Shown piece by piece: positions 28,152-37,153 of a stretch of 64,000 bases of DNA. Made by a program: the position numbers and the translations under genes. This stretch comes from Leeuwenhoekiella sp044542075 (GTDB lineage: Bacteria > Bacteroidota > Bacteroidia > Flavobacteriales > Flavobacteriaceae). The notes beneath the pieces were generated by a model. It was given only the letters and a program-made list of their open reading frames with translations, was not told the origin of the DNA and did not search any database. Numbering within the stretch: position 1 is the first letter of the stretch; each line of letters opens with the position of its first letter. The stretch spans positions 372,001 to 436,000 of the forward strand of contig NZ_JBITTU010000004.1 in NCBI RefSeq assembly GCF_044542075.1. The letters run 5' to 3'.

Positions 28152-29294
28152 ATGATGTTCAAATTGAGTTTGATTAAAAAAAGAGGATACGCAGTAGTGT
28201 TAAGTTTAAGTGCAATAGCGTTTTTAATCTCTTGTGGAGAACACGCAGATAAAGAATCAAAAAAAAATCAACAAGTTGAGGTAATTAAGCAGCCATATAC
28301 CAAAGAACTACTTGTAGAGCAACCAGAAAGCCTTACGGTTCCTGACGGAATGGTTTGGGTTTCTGGTGTTCATTTTACACAGGGAGCGTCAAACGGTGAT
28401 GAGGCAGCTTTGCCCCGTGAAAAACCGGCTCATCCTGTAGCTGTTGATGGTTTTTTTATAGATAAAACCGAAGTGACTAATGCTCAATTTAAAAAGTTTG
28501 TAGACGCCACAGGGTATCTTACTGTTGCAGAGCAACCTATAGACTGGGAGGAGATGAAAAAAGAATTACCCCCAGGAACGCAAAAACCGGCAGACAGTAT
28601 TCTACAGCCGGGCTCGTTGATTTTTAACCGAAATGTAGAAAATGTAACAGACCTGCGTAATTATTCACAATGGTGGGAGTGGAAAACAGGTGCAAACTGG
28701 CAACATCCTCAAGGACCCCAAAGCACTATTAATGGTAAAGATAATTACCCTGTAGTGCATATCTCATACAAAGATGCATTAGCGTATTGCAAGTGGGCAA
28801 ACCGCAAACTTCCTACAGAAACTCAATGGGAAGCAGCTGCACATGGTAAATTAAACGGTGGGGTTTATACGTGGGGAGAAGATAGTGCAGCATTACCAAA
28901 AAAGGCAAATACGTGGCAAGGTAATTTTCCTAATAAAAACTTAGTTGAAGATGGCTATGCTAATGCCGCACCGGTAGCTTCTTTTGATTCAAATTCACTA
29001 GGTATTTATGATATGGCGGGTAACGTGTGGGAACTCACACAAGATAATTTTTCGGTAAACTATTATCAGGAAATTGCGGGTAGCGGTGAACTTAGAAATC
29101 CGCAGGGACCCGAGGTATCTTATAATCCCGAAAATCCCTATCAAGAAGAAAAAGTAATAAAGGGAGGTTCTTTTTTATGTGACGACTCATACTGCGCCAG
29201 CTATCGCATCTCAGCTAGAATGGGGCAAAGTCTTGACTCTTCTTCAGACCATACCGGTTTTAGAACCGTTGCTACCGTAGATATGCTCGAGTAA
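28152..29294 (+). CDS. Formylglycine-generating enzyme (SUMF1-like), lipoprotein
   Basis: A 380-residue protein of the FGE-sulfatase family, which oxidises the Cys of C-x-P-x-R in sulfatases to formylglycine using oxygen and copper. The C-type-lectin-like core runs from about residue 65 to the end: MVWVSGVHFTQGA, FFIDKTEVTNAQFKKFVDATGY, YPVVHISYKDALAYCKWANRKLPTE, GIYDMAGNVWELT, and KGGSFLCDDSYCASYRISAR. Cys343 and Cys348 have the five-residue spacing of the copper-binding pair in true FGEs, so this is an active-type enzyme and not a structural relative. The lipobox FLISC places it outside the cytoplasm. As the last gene of the operon it can activate the four sulfatases encoded upstream. Confidence 0.9.
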   Translation: MMFKLSLIKKRGYAVVLSLSAIAFLISCGEHADKESKKNQQVEVIKQPYTKELLVEQPESLTVPDGMVWVSGVHFTQGASNGDEAALPREKPAHPVAVDGFFIDKTEVTNAQFKKFVDATGYLTVAEQPIDWEEMKKELPPGTQKPADSILQPGSLIFNRNVENVTDLRNYSQWWEWKTGANWQHPQGPQSTINGKDNYPVVHISYKDALAYCKWANRKLPTETQWEAAAHGKLNGGVYTWGEDSAALPKKANTWQGNFPNKNLVEDGYANAAPVASFDSNSLGIYDMAGNVWELTQDNFSVNYYQEIAGSGELRNPQGPEVSYNPENPYQEEKVIKGGSFLCDDSYCASYRISARMGQSLDSSSDHTGFRTVATVDMLE

Positions 29295-29402
29295 AAAGTA
29301 ATGCTAAGAATTGAATTTCCTTGAGCCAGGCCTTTGTGTTATTTTTTGTTCAAGTACCTTAAATGGAGCACAAGTAAAGCTTATTCAAAATTATAGTATT
29401 TT

Positions 29403-30640
29403 CACTTCGAGTGAATTACACGGAGCTTGAGCGGAGTTTAATTAGTATCGAGAAGTACAAGTTAACTGGGTTCTCGATACACTTCTCTTCGGTTACCACC
29501 TCAAAAAAGCACTCGAACTGACAGCCTGAGTAGAGTTTAATTTATGAGGAAAATTGTCACTTCGAGTGAATTACACGGAGCTTGAGCGGAGTTTAATTAG
29601 TATCGAGAAGTACAAGTTAACTGGGTTCTCGATATACTTCTTTTCGGTCACCACCTCAAAAAAGCACTCGAACTGACAGCCTGAGTAGAGTTTAATTTAT
29701 GGAGAAAATTGTCACTTCGAGTGAATTACACGGAGCTTGAGCGGAGTTTAATTAGTATCGAGAAGTACAAGTTAACTAGGTTTTCCATATACTTCTTTTC
29801 GGTCACCACCTCAAAAGCACTCGAACTGACAGCCTGTGTAGAGTTTAATTTATGGAGAAAATTTCACTTCGATTGAATTACACAGAGCTTAAGCGCAGTT
29901 TAATTAGTATCGAGAAGTACACGTTAATTGGGTTCTCTATATACTTCTTTTCGGTCACCACCTCAAAAAAGCACTCGAACTGACAGCCTGAGAGAGTTTA
30001 ATTTATGGAGAAAATTGTCACTTCGAATGAATTACACGGAGCTTGAGCGGAGTTTAATTAGTATCGAGAAGTACACGTTAATTGGGTTCTCGATATACTT
30101 CTTTTCGGTCACCACCTCAAAAAAGCACTCGAACTGACAGCCTGAGTAGAGTTTAATTTATGGAGAAAATTGTCACTTCGAGTGAATTACACGGAGCTTG
30201 AGCAGAGTTTAATTAGTATGGAGAAGTACAAGTTAACTAGGTTTTCCATATACTTCTTTTCGGTCACCACCTCAAAAAAGCACTCGAACTGACAGCCTGT
30301 GTAGAGTTTAATTTATGGAGAAAATTGTCACTTCGAGTATATTACACGGAGCTTGAGCTAAGTTAATTAGTATTGAGAAGTTTTAGTTAACTAGGTTTTC
30401 CATATACTTCTTTTCGGTCACCACCTCAAAAAAGCACTCGAACTGACAGCCTGAGTAGAGTTTAATTTATGGAGAAAATTGTCACTTCGAATGAATTACA
30501 CGGAGCTTGAGCGCAGCTTAATTAGTATCGAGAAGTACAAGTTAATTTAATTCTCGACACACCTCTTTTCGGTTACCTTTTAAAAAACACTCGAACTGGA
30601 AAGAGCAGTTTTATTTTATCGAGAATAGCCTAGATTTTCG
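29403..30640. repeat. Eight tandem copies of a ~155-bp palindromic intergenic element
   Basis: Units begin with CACTTCGA-like sequence at 29403, 29558, 29713, 29865, 30019, 30174, 30329 and 30483, giving steps of 152-155 bp; the eighth unit decays towards 30640. Each unit starts GTCACTTCGAGTG and ends CACTCGAACTGACAG about 115 bp later, and these ends are nearly complementary; a second pair, TATCGAGAA and TTCTCGATA, lies inside. A single transcript could thus fold each copy into a long hairpin. Short ORFs in it are accidental. The array fills the gap between the FGE gene and the convergent fructose-bisphosphatase gene. Confidence 0.9.
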
Positions 30641-30747
30641 ACACACTTCATTTTAGGTAATAGTTGAAAGATGTACATCTAGTGAAAATTACTAGCCTGA
30701 AAAAAAAATCTTCATTAAATAATTTCTGATTTAAAGTCATAATTTTT

Positions 30748-31749
30748 TTAGTTTAAAAAAGAATGTGCTTGTTTCATTAAATTTTCACTTCCGCAATAAA
30801 AAGGAACACGTTGATGCAATTCGGTGGGTTTTAAATCCATAATACGATCGCTACCGTTTGTGCATATTCCACCAGCTTGTTCTGTTATAAATGCGATGGG
30901 ATTGCACTCATACAAAAGACGTAATTTACCTTTAGGAGCTGTTGTTCCTTCGGGATAAAAATAGATGCCACCTAATAACATATTTCGATGAAAATCTGCT
31001 ACAAGAGAACCCGTGTAGCGTGATGTGAATGGGCGTCCTTCAGCTTCATTAATTTCCTGCATCCACCTAATTAATTTTTTTACACCATCTGGAAAGTGAA
31101 TGTAATTACCCTCATTAACAGAATAAATCTTGCCAACTTTTGGAATTTGAATATCTGGATGTGAGAGGAAAAAAGAACCAATACCGGGGTCAAAGGTGAA
31201 GCCATTTACCCCATTACCTGACGTATATACCAGTATGGTAGAAGTACCATAGATAAGGTATCCTGCAGCTACCTGGGCGTTACCCGGTTGAAAAAAATCT
31301 TCTAAGGTAGCCGGTGTGCCTACTGGTGAAATACGTCTATATATACTAAATATGGTGCCTACTGTGATATCAACATCAATATTTGAGGATCCGTCTAGCG
31401 GGTCTATGAGTATAACATATTTTGCATTTTGATGTTTTGGCTCATCAAAAACTAAAAAATCATCTAATTCTTCAGAGGCAATTCCGCAGATTTCTCCACG
31501 ACTTTTAAGGGTACTTATAAAGACATCGTTTGCCATGACATCAAGCTTAGCCTGCTCTTCGCCTTGTATGTTTTGATTGCCCATTTTGCCTAAAATTTCA
31601 GAGAGACCGGCTTTGTTGATTGCTTGATTAACCATTTTTCCTGCCAGACGTATCGAGCTTAGTAAAGCACTGAGTTCTCCTTTTGCGTAAGGAAAGTCCT
31701 TTTGGTTTTCAACAATAAATTCTCCTAATGTTACGTGTCTGTTCATCAT
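30748..31749 (-). CDS. fbp: Class I fructose-1,6-bisphosphatase
   Basis: A 333-residue class I FBPase, which hydrolyses fructose-1,6-bisphosphate in gluconeogenesis. The metal-binding motif DPLDGSSNID lies at 116-125, with GEEQAKLDVMAND and SEELDDF before it and SLVADFHRNMLLGGIYFYP and LLYECNPIAFITEQAGG after it. The start at 31749 is preferred because its ATG overlaps the stop of the upstream RraA-like gene (ATGA), a sign of coupled translation; a further upstream ATG at 31776 would add nine residues. Linkage to alginate genes makes sense: alginate breakdown yields only three-carbon products, so hexose must be made by gluconeogenesis. Confidence 0.95.
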   Translation of the reverse strand: MMNRHVTLGEFIVENQKDFPYAKGELSALLSSIRLAGKMVNQAINKAGLSEILGKMGNQNIQGEEQAKLDVMANDVFISTLKSRGEICGIASEELDDFLVFDEPKHQNAKYVILIDPLDGSSNIDVDITVGTIFSIYRRISPVGTPATLEDFFQPGNAQVAAGYLIYGTSTILVYTSGNGVNGFTFDPGIGSFFLSHPDIQIPKVGKIYSVNEGNYIHFPDGVKKLIRWMQEINEAEGRPFTSRYTGSLVADFHRNMLLGGIYFYPEGTTAPKGKLRLLYECNPIAFITEQAGGICTNGSDRIMDLKPTELHQRVPFYCGSENLMKQAHSFLN

Positions 31750-32471
31750 TTTATGTGGTTCTGAGTTTTTTTCCAATTATTAAAACGCTCTAGAGTTTTT
31801 GGGTTTGTAGGAGGGTAAAGACCGCGAATGCTTGAACCATTTTTTACTTCCTGCAATACAAAATCTTCAAAGTGGGTCATTTCTAGACATTCTATTGTAA
31901 GTTCTGCTATAAGATGTTGCGGTATTACAATAACCCCATCTGCATCTCCCACTAGCAAATCTCCTGGGAATACTGCAACATCACCACAGCTTATGGGTTC
32001 GTTAATTCCTATAGCCTGATGCAACGTAAGGTTTGTAGGAGCAGAAGGTCTGTTATGATAGGATGGGAAATCAAGAGCTGCGATTTCCGTACAGTCTCTA
32101 AAGCCACCATCGGTAACAATACCCGCACAACCGCGCATATGCAACCTCGTAATGAGTATAGAACCTGCAGAAGCTGCACGAGCATCCTTGCGGCTATCAA
32201 TTACTAGTACTGAATTTTCTGGACAGGTTTCTATAGCCACACGCTGAGGGTGCTCAGGATTTTTAAACACTTCAATGGTATTAATATCTTCACGAGCTGG
32301 TATATAACGTAAAGTGAAGGCCGTACCTATTAATTTTTTGCCAGAGCTATGAAGCGGTGAAATATTTTGAATACATTGATTTTTTAAACCACGCTTAAAT
32401 AAAGCAGTCGCTAGTGTAGCTATGCTAATATTTTTGAAGTCATTTCTATAATCTATTGAATGATTACTCAT
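31746..32471 (-). CDS. RraA-like protein (HMG/CHA aldolase-type fold)
   Basis: A 241-residue protein of the RraA family, whose members act as RNase E regulators or as 4-hydroxy-4-methyl-2-oxoglutarate/4-carboxy-4-hydroxy-2-oxoadipate aldolases and oxaloacetate decarboxylases. Family marks are GSILITRLHMRGCAGIVTDGGFRDCTEI and CGDVAVFPGDLLVGDADGVIVIP. The ATG at 32471 (MSNHSIDYRND) is chosen; upstream in-frame codons would run across the divergent promoter. Its neighbours suggest an aldolase- or decarboxylase-like role on a keto acid from uronate breakdown, such as making or using pyruvate or oxaloacetate; this is inference. It is co-transcribed with fbp. Confidence 0.82.
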   Translation of the reverse strand: MSNHSIDYRNDFKNISIATLATALFKRGLKNQCIQNISPLHSSGKKLIGTAFTLRYIPAREDINTIEVFKNPEHPQRVAIETCPENSVLVIDSRKDARAASAGSILITRLHMRGCAGIVTDGGFRDCTEIAALDFPSYHNRPSAPTNLTLHQAIGINEPISCGDVAVFPGDLLVGDADGVIVIPQHLIAELTIECLEMTHFEDFVLQEVKNGSSIRGLYPPTNPKTLERFNNWKKTQNHIK

Positions 32472-32515
32472 AAACTGAGGATTTATAAAAGAATACAGGA
32501 GTTTAACCACTAATC

Positions 32516-32569
32516 TTTTGAGGTATGCGTAAATATACATATATTTGGTAAACCAATTTGGTAAACCAA
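32516..32569 (+). promoter_or_regulatory. PL6 promoter with double GntR-type operator (site 1)
   Basis: TTTG at 32517-32520, a 19-bp spacer and TATATTTG at 32540-32547 form a full Bacteroidota promoter (TTTG-N19-TAnnTTTG) for the PL6 gene. Two exact copies of TTGGTAAACCAA, at 32545-32556 and 32558-32569, overlap the TAnnTTTG element and end 5 bp before the ATG at 32575. The repeat step is 13 bp. Binding of a repressor here would block this promoter and, because the spacer is short, could also affect the divergent RraA-fbp promoter. Matching sites lie at 39964 and 46516. Confidence 0.8.
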
Positions 32570-32574
32570 TAAAT

Positions 32575-34884
32575 ATGAGCAAACTATTTTACTACTTAAT
32601 ATTGTTTCTTGCACTAGTTTTTAATTCTGAGTACGCTGCTGCTTACCAAGAAGAAAAATTAGTTTCTAATATAAAGGAACTTCAGGAAGCTATAGATCGT
32701 TCTCAGCCTGGCTCTGTCATAGTGATGAAAAATGGGACCTGGGAAAATTTGCAATTAGAATTTAAAGGAGAGGGCACAGTAGATAAACCTATTGTTTTAA
32801 AAGCTGAAAAAGCAGGAGAGGTCTTTATAACGGGAACTTCATATTTAAAATTAGGAGGTAATTATTTAGTAGTTGATGGGTTATACTTTAAGGATGGGTA
32901 TACTCCTAAAAATTCAGTTATTCAGTTTAAAATTTCTGATGATTTGATTGCCAATAACTCTAATGTAACTAACTGTGTAATTAAAAATTTTACCCAGCCA
33001 GATAGAGATGCAGATGATCATTGGGTAGAATTCTGGGGTCGTAATAATACCTTAAAGCACTGTTATATCGCTGGTAAATCAAACACAGGTCCTACTATAC
33101 GAGTTTTTTTAAAAGGAAACGAACACATAAATAACAGACATCAAATTGTAAATAATCATTTTGGACCGCGCCCCAGAAAGGGTGGCCCTCACGGAGAAAC
33201 CTTACAAATAGGAGATAGTTATACTTCAATGACCCCATCGTATACAAATGTTTCTAATAATCTTTTTGATCGATGTAATGGGGAGGTAGAAATTATTTCA
33301 AGTAAATCTAACTTTAATACATTCTCAAACAATATATTTTTTGAATCTGAAGGTTCGTTAGTTTTGCGCCACGGAAACTATGCTACAATAGATGCTAATG
33401 TTTTTATAGGTAACGATAATTCAGAAAACATAGGCGGGATTCGCGTTATAAATACAGGGCATTGGATTACTAATAATTATTTCTATAAATTAAAAGGAGA
33501 AGAGTTTAGAGCTCCACTCGCAGTAATGAATGGTATTCCTAAATCTCCACTCAATCGTTATAATCAAGTGACCGATGTAGTTGTGGCATACAATACCTGG
33601 ATGTATTGTGGTACTCCGTGGAATTTTGGAGTAGGCTCAAACATAGATCAGCGAGAGGTTTTGCCTGCTTCTGAGATTAGATCTGCACGAGCAGAACGTA
33701 TGCTACTGGCTAATAATTTGATTTATAGCGAGGAACAACTTCCTATTTTAAAATTATATGATACTATCAACGGAGTTAAATTTGAGAATAACTATTTCAA
33801 TGAAAATATTGAAAACACATTAAAAACTTCCGGAATTGATCTTGCTACGATAACGATTGAAAAAAAAGGCGATTATTTTTATACACCTAAAGAAAAGTTT
33901 GATGATGTGTATCAGGGTTTTGATTTTGAAACTATACAAACAGATATATTTGGTAATTCTAGAGAAAATTATAAACAAGCTGGTGCCGTTATAAATTCAG
34001 CTAAAACAGATGTGCCATTAGTTGATTTTTCAAAATATGGTGCTGCATGGTTTAAGCCTGCAAAGGAGAATCAAAATTTAAAACCTATTTCAGTATCTAA
34101 TCCTAAAGATCTTATACAAGCAATAAAAGATGCAGAATCTGGTTCAATATTTCTTTTAGAAAAAGGTGATTACAATTTTACCGAATCGCTCGAGATTGAT
34201 AAGAAGTTAACTTTTAAGGCGAAAAAGGCCGGAAGTCTGGTGCGACTTAATTTTAGTTCAGGGGAGAATACGGCATTTAGAATGCATCCTAACGGTAAGC
34301 TCATACTTGATGGATTGTCTATTACAGGTACTTATAAGCAAGATGCGATACGTACATTAGATACAAATATGTCTAGTGCATATAATGTGCTTATCAAGAA
34401 TTCTAAACTAGAGAACTTTAAATCTATTTTAAAATCATCAAAATCTTCATTTGCAGATACAATTCAAATACATAAATCAAGTTTTATAAATTTTGAGAAT
34501 GGTATTCAAATCGCTCAGGAAAAAGATGATACGGGTGAGTATAATGCAGAATTTGTAATAATTGAAGATTCAAATTTTGAAAATATTACTGAATCTGTGA
34601 TTGATTTTTATAGAGGAGGGTACGACGAGTCAACCATAGGCGGAAACTTAATTTTTACAGGAAATACGATTAAACAATCGGGTAAATCTGATAAGGTAAA
34701 ACTGCTTATTAAAAATAGGGGTATTGTACACGTAACAATATCTAAGAATGTATTTAAAAACAATTCGGTAGAATTTATAGCAATTCTATGGGGCGAGAAA
34801 GGACAAAAACCGGTAGATAATACCATCATAAATTCTGGAGATTTTAAGATTGTAGAAAATCTGGAGCAAAAATTAATGTATTAA
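32575..34884 (+). CDS. PL6-family alginate lyase, two-domain type
   Basis: A 769-residue secreted polysaccharide lyase of family 6. The ATG at 32575 begins the signal peptide (MSKLFYYLILFLALVFNSEYAAA); upstream in-frame codons fall inside the operator. The N-terminal parallel beta-helix (about 26-430) carries EIISSKSNFNTF with Lys244 and LVLRHGN with Arg265, the Lys/Arg pair that does beta-elimination; their 21-residue spacing equals that of the AlyGC pair (K220/R241). A second beta-helix (about 490-769) makes it the two-domain form. It cleaves alginate to unsaturated oligomers or monomers in the periplasm or outside. First gene of the lyase operon, directly behind operator site 1. Confidence 0.92.
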   Translation: MSKLFYYLILFLALVFNSEYAAAYQEEKLVSNIKELQEAIDRSQPGSVIVMKNGTWENLQLEFKGEGTVDKPIVLKAEKAGEVFITGTSYLKLGGNYLVVDGLYFKDGYTPKNSVIQFKISDDLIANNSNVTNCVIKNFTQPDRDADDHWVEFWGRNNTLKHCYIAGKSNTGPTIRVFLKGNEHINNRHQIVNNHFGPRPRKGGPHGETLQIGDSYTSMTPSYTNVSNNLFDRCNGEVEIISSKSNFNTFSNNIFFESEGSLVLRHGNYATIDANVFIGNDNSENIGGIRVINTGHWITNNYFYKLKGEEFRAPLAVMNGIPKSPLNRYNQVTDVVVAYNTWMYCGTPWNFGVGSNIDQREVLPASEIRSARAERMLLANNLIYSEEQLPILKLYDTINGVKFENNYFNENIENTLKTSGIDLATITIEKKGDYFYTPKEKFDDVYQGFDFETIQTDIFGNSRENYKQAGAVINSAKTDVPLVDFSKYGAAWFKPAKENQNLKPISVSNPKDLIQAIKDAESGSIFLLEKGDYNFTESLEIDKKLTFKAKKAGSLVRLNFSSGENTAFRMHPNGKLILDGLSITGTYKQDAIRTLDTNMSSAYNVLIKNSKLENFKSILKSSKSSFADTIQIHKSSFINFENGIQIAQEKDDTGEYNAEFVIIEDSNFENITESVIDFYRGGYDESTIGGNLIFTGNTIKQSGKSDKVKLLIKNRGIVHVTISKNVFKNNSVEFIAILWGEKGQKPVDNTIINSGDFKIVENLEQKLMY

Positions 34885-34893
34885 ATAGAGGCT

Positions 34894-37149
34894 ATGCGTT
34901 ATATACTACTCTTTTTGATAATTGGTTCTTTTCCGCAGAAAATTTTAACCCAACATATTCCTGAAAATCGAGTTCTTGATATTGAAGAACTCCCTCAATT
35001 TTTAAAGACCACTATTAGAGATACGCTTGACGATACTTCTAAAAATATATTTGTAGCAGAGCTAGCTGCCTTTTACAGATTGCAGTTTTCTAAAGATTTT
35101 TTTTACGACTGGCAGAATAATGATAAACGTTTTGCAGACTATACTTCTCTATATGATGTGGAAGCTGCTCACAACGCTAGAGCTCTTGATCATCAAAGTA
35201 AATATGAAAGTAGCACTAAGTGGAAATTACCCTTTAATTATAAAAATGGGGAAGCTGTAGATGTTTATGCTTTAAGACATTTAGCACGCCAGCATAAAAT
35301 GGTTGACATAGCGTTAGACTATTATTACCAGCATAAGGATACGTCAAAAATAGCATACTTTAAGAGCCAATTAGGTTCTTTAAATAACGCTTTAGCTAAC
35401 AATGAATTTGAAACTCTAGAGAGTGGTAATGGTGTTTATGAAGTATTTAGATCTGGGTATCGGGTGTTGAATTGGTTGCAAATACACAATCTTTTTTTAG
35501 GTTCAAAAACCTATAATGATGAAGACCAACTTGTGACGATAGCAACATTGCTACAGCATGCTTCAAACTTGTATAGTGAGAATGAGAATTTTCAGCCGGG
35601 AAATCATCAAACACGTGGGATGTCTGCATTAGCAATGTTAGCTATCTTATTTGATGATTTTAAAGATGCAGATGCCTGGCTTGCGCGGGCTATGCAATTA
35701 TTAGAAATGCACTTAGATAAAGAAATTAACTCAGATGGTTTTCAGTTTGAGCGCTCGGTGCATTATCATATAAGTGATATTGAAAATTATTTTTATGTAT
35801 ATCAACTGGCTCAAAATAGCGGTATAGAGGTAAGTGCAAATTTTGAAAATAAGTTACGCACGCTATTTATAACACTTATTAAAATAGCGTATCCAGATAA
35901 ATCTGCTCCTGTTTTTTCTGACGATACAGATACACCTTGGGGAGAAAGCAATGATATAGCAGAGACGTTAACATTAGGTTATTTGCTTTTTGACGATCCT
36001 GAAATGGGGTATTTTGCTAAAAATACGGTGTCTTCAAAAATTTATTGGTTTACAAAAAGCGAGCAATTAGCAAAGCTTAAATCAATTAACAAAGCTAAGC
36101 CTAAATATAACTCATTAAGCCTACCAGAAACAGGGTATTATATAATGCGGGAAGGCTGGGATAAAGATGATGCAATGTTAGTTATCTCAGCCGGTCTCGA
36201 TCCTAATAAACCAGATCATCAGCATGGCGATATGCTAGGTATACAGGTTTATGCTAATGAAGAAATCCTACTTCCAAATTATCAGGTGCGTTACTCTCTA
36301 GATGATCTTGAATTATTTAAAAATTCACACGTTAAAAATGTAGCGCTGGTAGATGATCTATTACAGGGTAAAGATTATAAATCTAATAAAGGCGGAAGCG
36401 GATTTGGTAAATTTGGTAGTTTGCCATTACCCAAAACAATTACATTTTCTTCATCAGACTCACTTGATGTTTATATAGGAACTCATTCTGGTTTTGAAGC
36501 GGAAGGAGTTAACTACTCGCGACAGGTATTTTTTATTGATAACAAGTTCTATATTGTAAAAGACAACTTTACCTCAGATAATTTACATGCCTATAAACAG
36601 GTTTGGCAAGGTCATTATACGTTAGAGGAGGCGCCACAATTGTTAAGAAGTTCGTTTAGAAATGGAAGTGGTCTAGATATTTATCAGCTCCAAAAGATAG
36701 ATACTGTAATTATAGATGGGAAAAGAGGAAAACAATGGGCAATGCCAAAAGTAACTTCTAAAAATGACTTTAGTTTTATAACTGCAATTGTACCCTTTAA
36801 AACCTATTCAGACCGAATAGATGAAACCGTCTTTAATCCTAAGATAAAAGATTGGGAAATTAGCTATACTTTAAATAAAGACTCTAAAGATAGCGCAGTA
36901 AAGTTGACTAAAGGAAATCAGTTCTATTATTTTAATTCTATAGACATGACCGTTAGGGGCATAGATGTGATTTTTTCGGAAGCTGCAGATGTTTATATTC
37001 AACATAAAAACAATCAATTGCTTTTACATTCCCTAAGTGAAAAACCATTATATTTTTCATATAAAAATTCAGCTGATACCAAAACTTCTCAGATCAAAAC
37101 GCTAAATACGGGAGCATCCTATAGCATTGATTTGACAAAACAATATTAA
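34894..37149 (+). CDS. Heparinase II/III-family lyase, probable alginate lyase
   Basis: A 751-residue protein with a signal peptide (MRYILLFLIIGSFPQKILTQ). It has an alpha/alpha-toroid N-terminal domain and a heparinase II/III-type beta-sandwich C-terminal part. Putative catalytic spots are NHQTRGMSALAMLAILF (Asn-His), FERSVHYHISDIENYFY (Tyr/His) and DHQHGDMLGIQVYANE (His). These are shared by PL12, PL15, PL17, PL21 and PL39; the exact family is not settled, but PL17- or PL39-like is most likely in an alginate locus. It differs greatly from the PL17 gene 4 bp downstream, so the two probably handle different oligomers. Confidence 0.75.
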   Translation: MRYILLFLIIGSFPQKILTQHIPENRVLDIEELPQFLKTTIRDTLDDTSKNIFVAELAAFYRLQFSKDFFYDWQNNDKRFADYTSLYDVEAAHNARALDHQSKYESSTKWKLPFNYKNGEAVDVYALRHLARQHKMVDIALDYYYQHKDTSKIAYFKSQLGSLNNALANNEFETLESGNGVYEVFRSGYRVLNWLQIHNLFLGSKTYNDEDQLVTIATLLQHASNLYSENENFQPGNHQTRGMSALAMLAILFDDFKDADAWLARAMQLLEMHLDKEINSDGFQFERSVHYHISDIENYFYVYQLAQNSGIEVSANFENKLRTLFITLIKIAYPDKSAPVFSDDTDTPWGESNDIAETLTLGYLLFDDPEMGYFAKNTVSSKIYWFTKSEQLAKLKSINKAKPKYNSLSLPETGYYIMREGWDKDDAMLVISAGLDPNKPDHQHGDMLGIQVYANEEILLPNYQVRYSLDDLELFKNSHVKNVALVDDLLQGKDYKSNKGGSGFGKFGSLPLPKTITFSSSDSLDVYIGTHSGFEAEGVNYSRQVFFIDNKFYIVKDNFTSDNLHAYKQVWQGHYTLEEAPQLLRSSFRNGSGLDIYQLQKIDTVIIDGKRGKQWAMPKVTSKNDFSFITAIVPFKTYSDRIDETVFNPKIKDWEISYTLNKDSKDSAVKLTKGNQFYYFNSIDMTVRGIDVIFSEAADVYIQHKNNQLLLHSLSEKPLYFSYKNSADTKTSQIKTLNTGASYSIDLTKQY

Positions 37150-37153
37150 AATT

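Noticed and set aside
29928..30137. A 69-codon ORF in the 155-bp repeats.
   Set aside because: Its sequence repeats itself with the element and has no features of a protein.
29403..30640. CRISPR-like regular array.
   Set aside because: Units are about 155 bp with no unique spacers and no cas genes nearby; the repeat fills the whole period.
32472..32582. N-terminal extension of the RraA-like protein on the minus strand.
   Set aside because: The extension runs through the divergent promoter and operator, and family members begin near the ATG at 32471.
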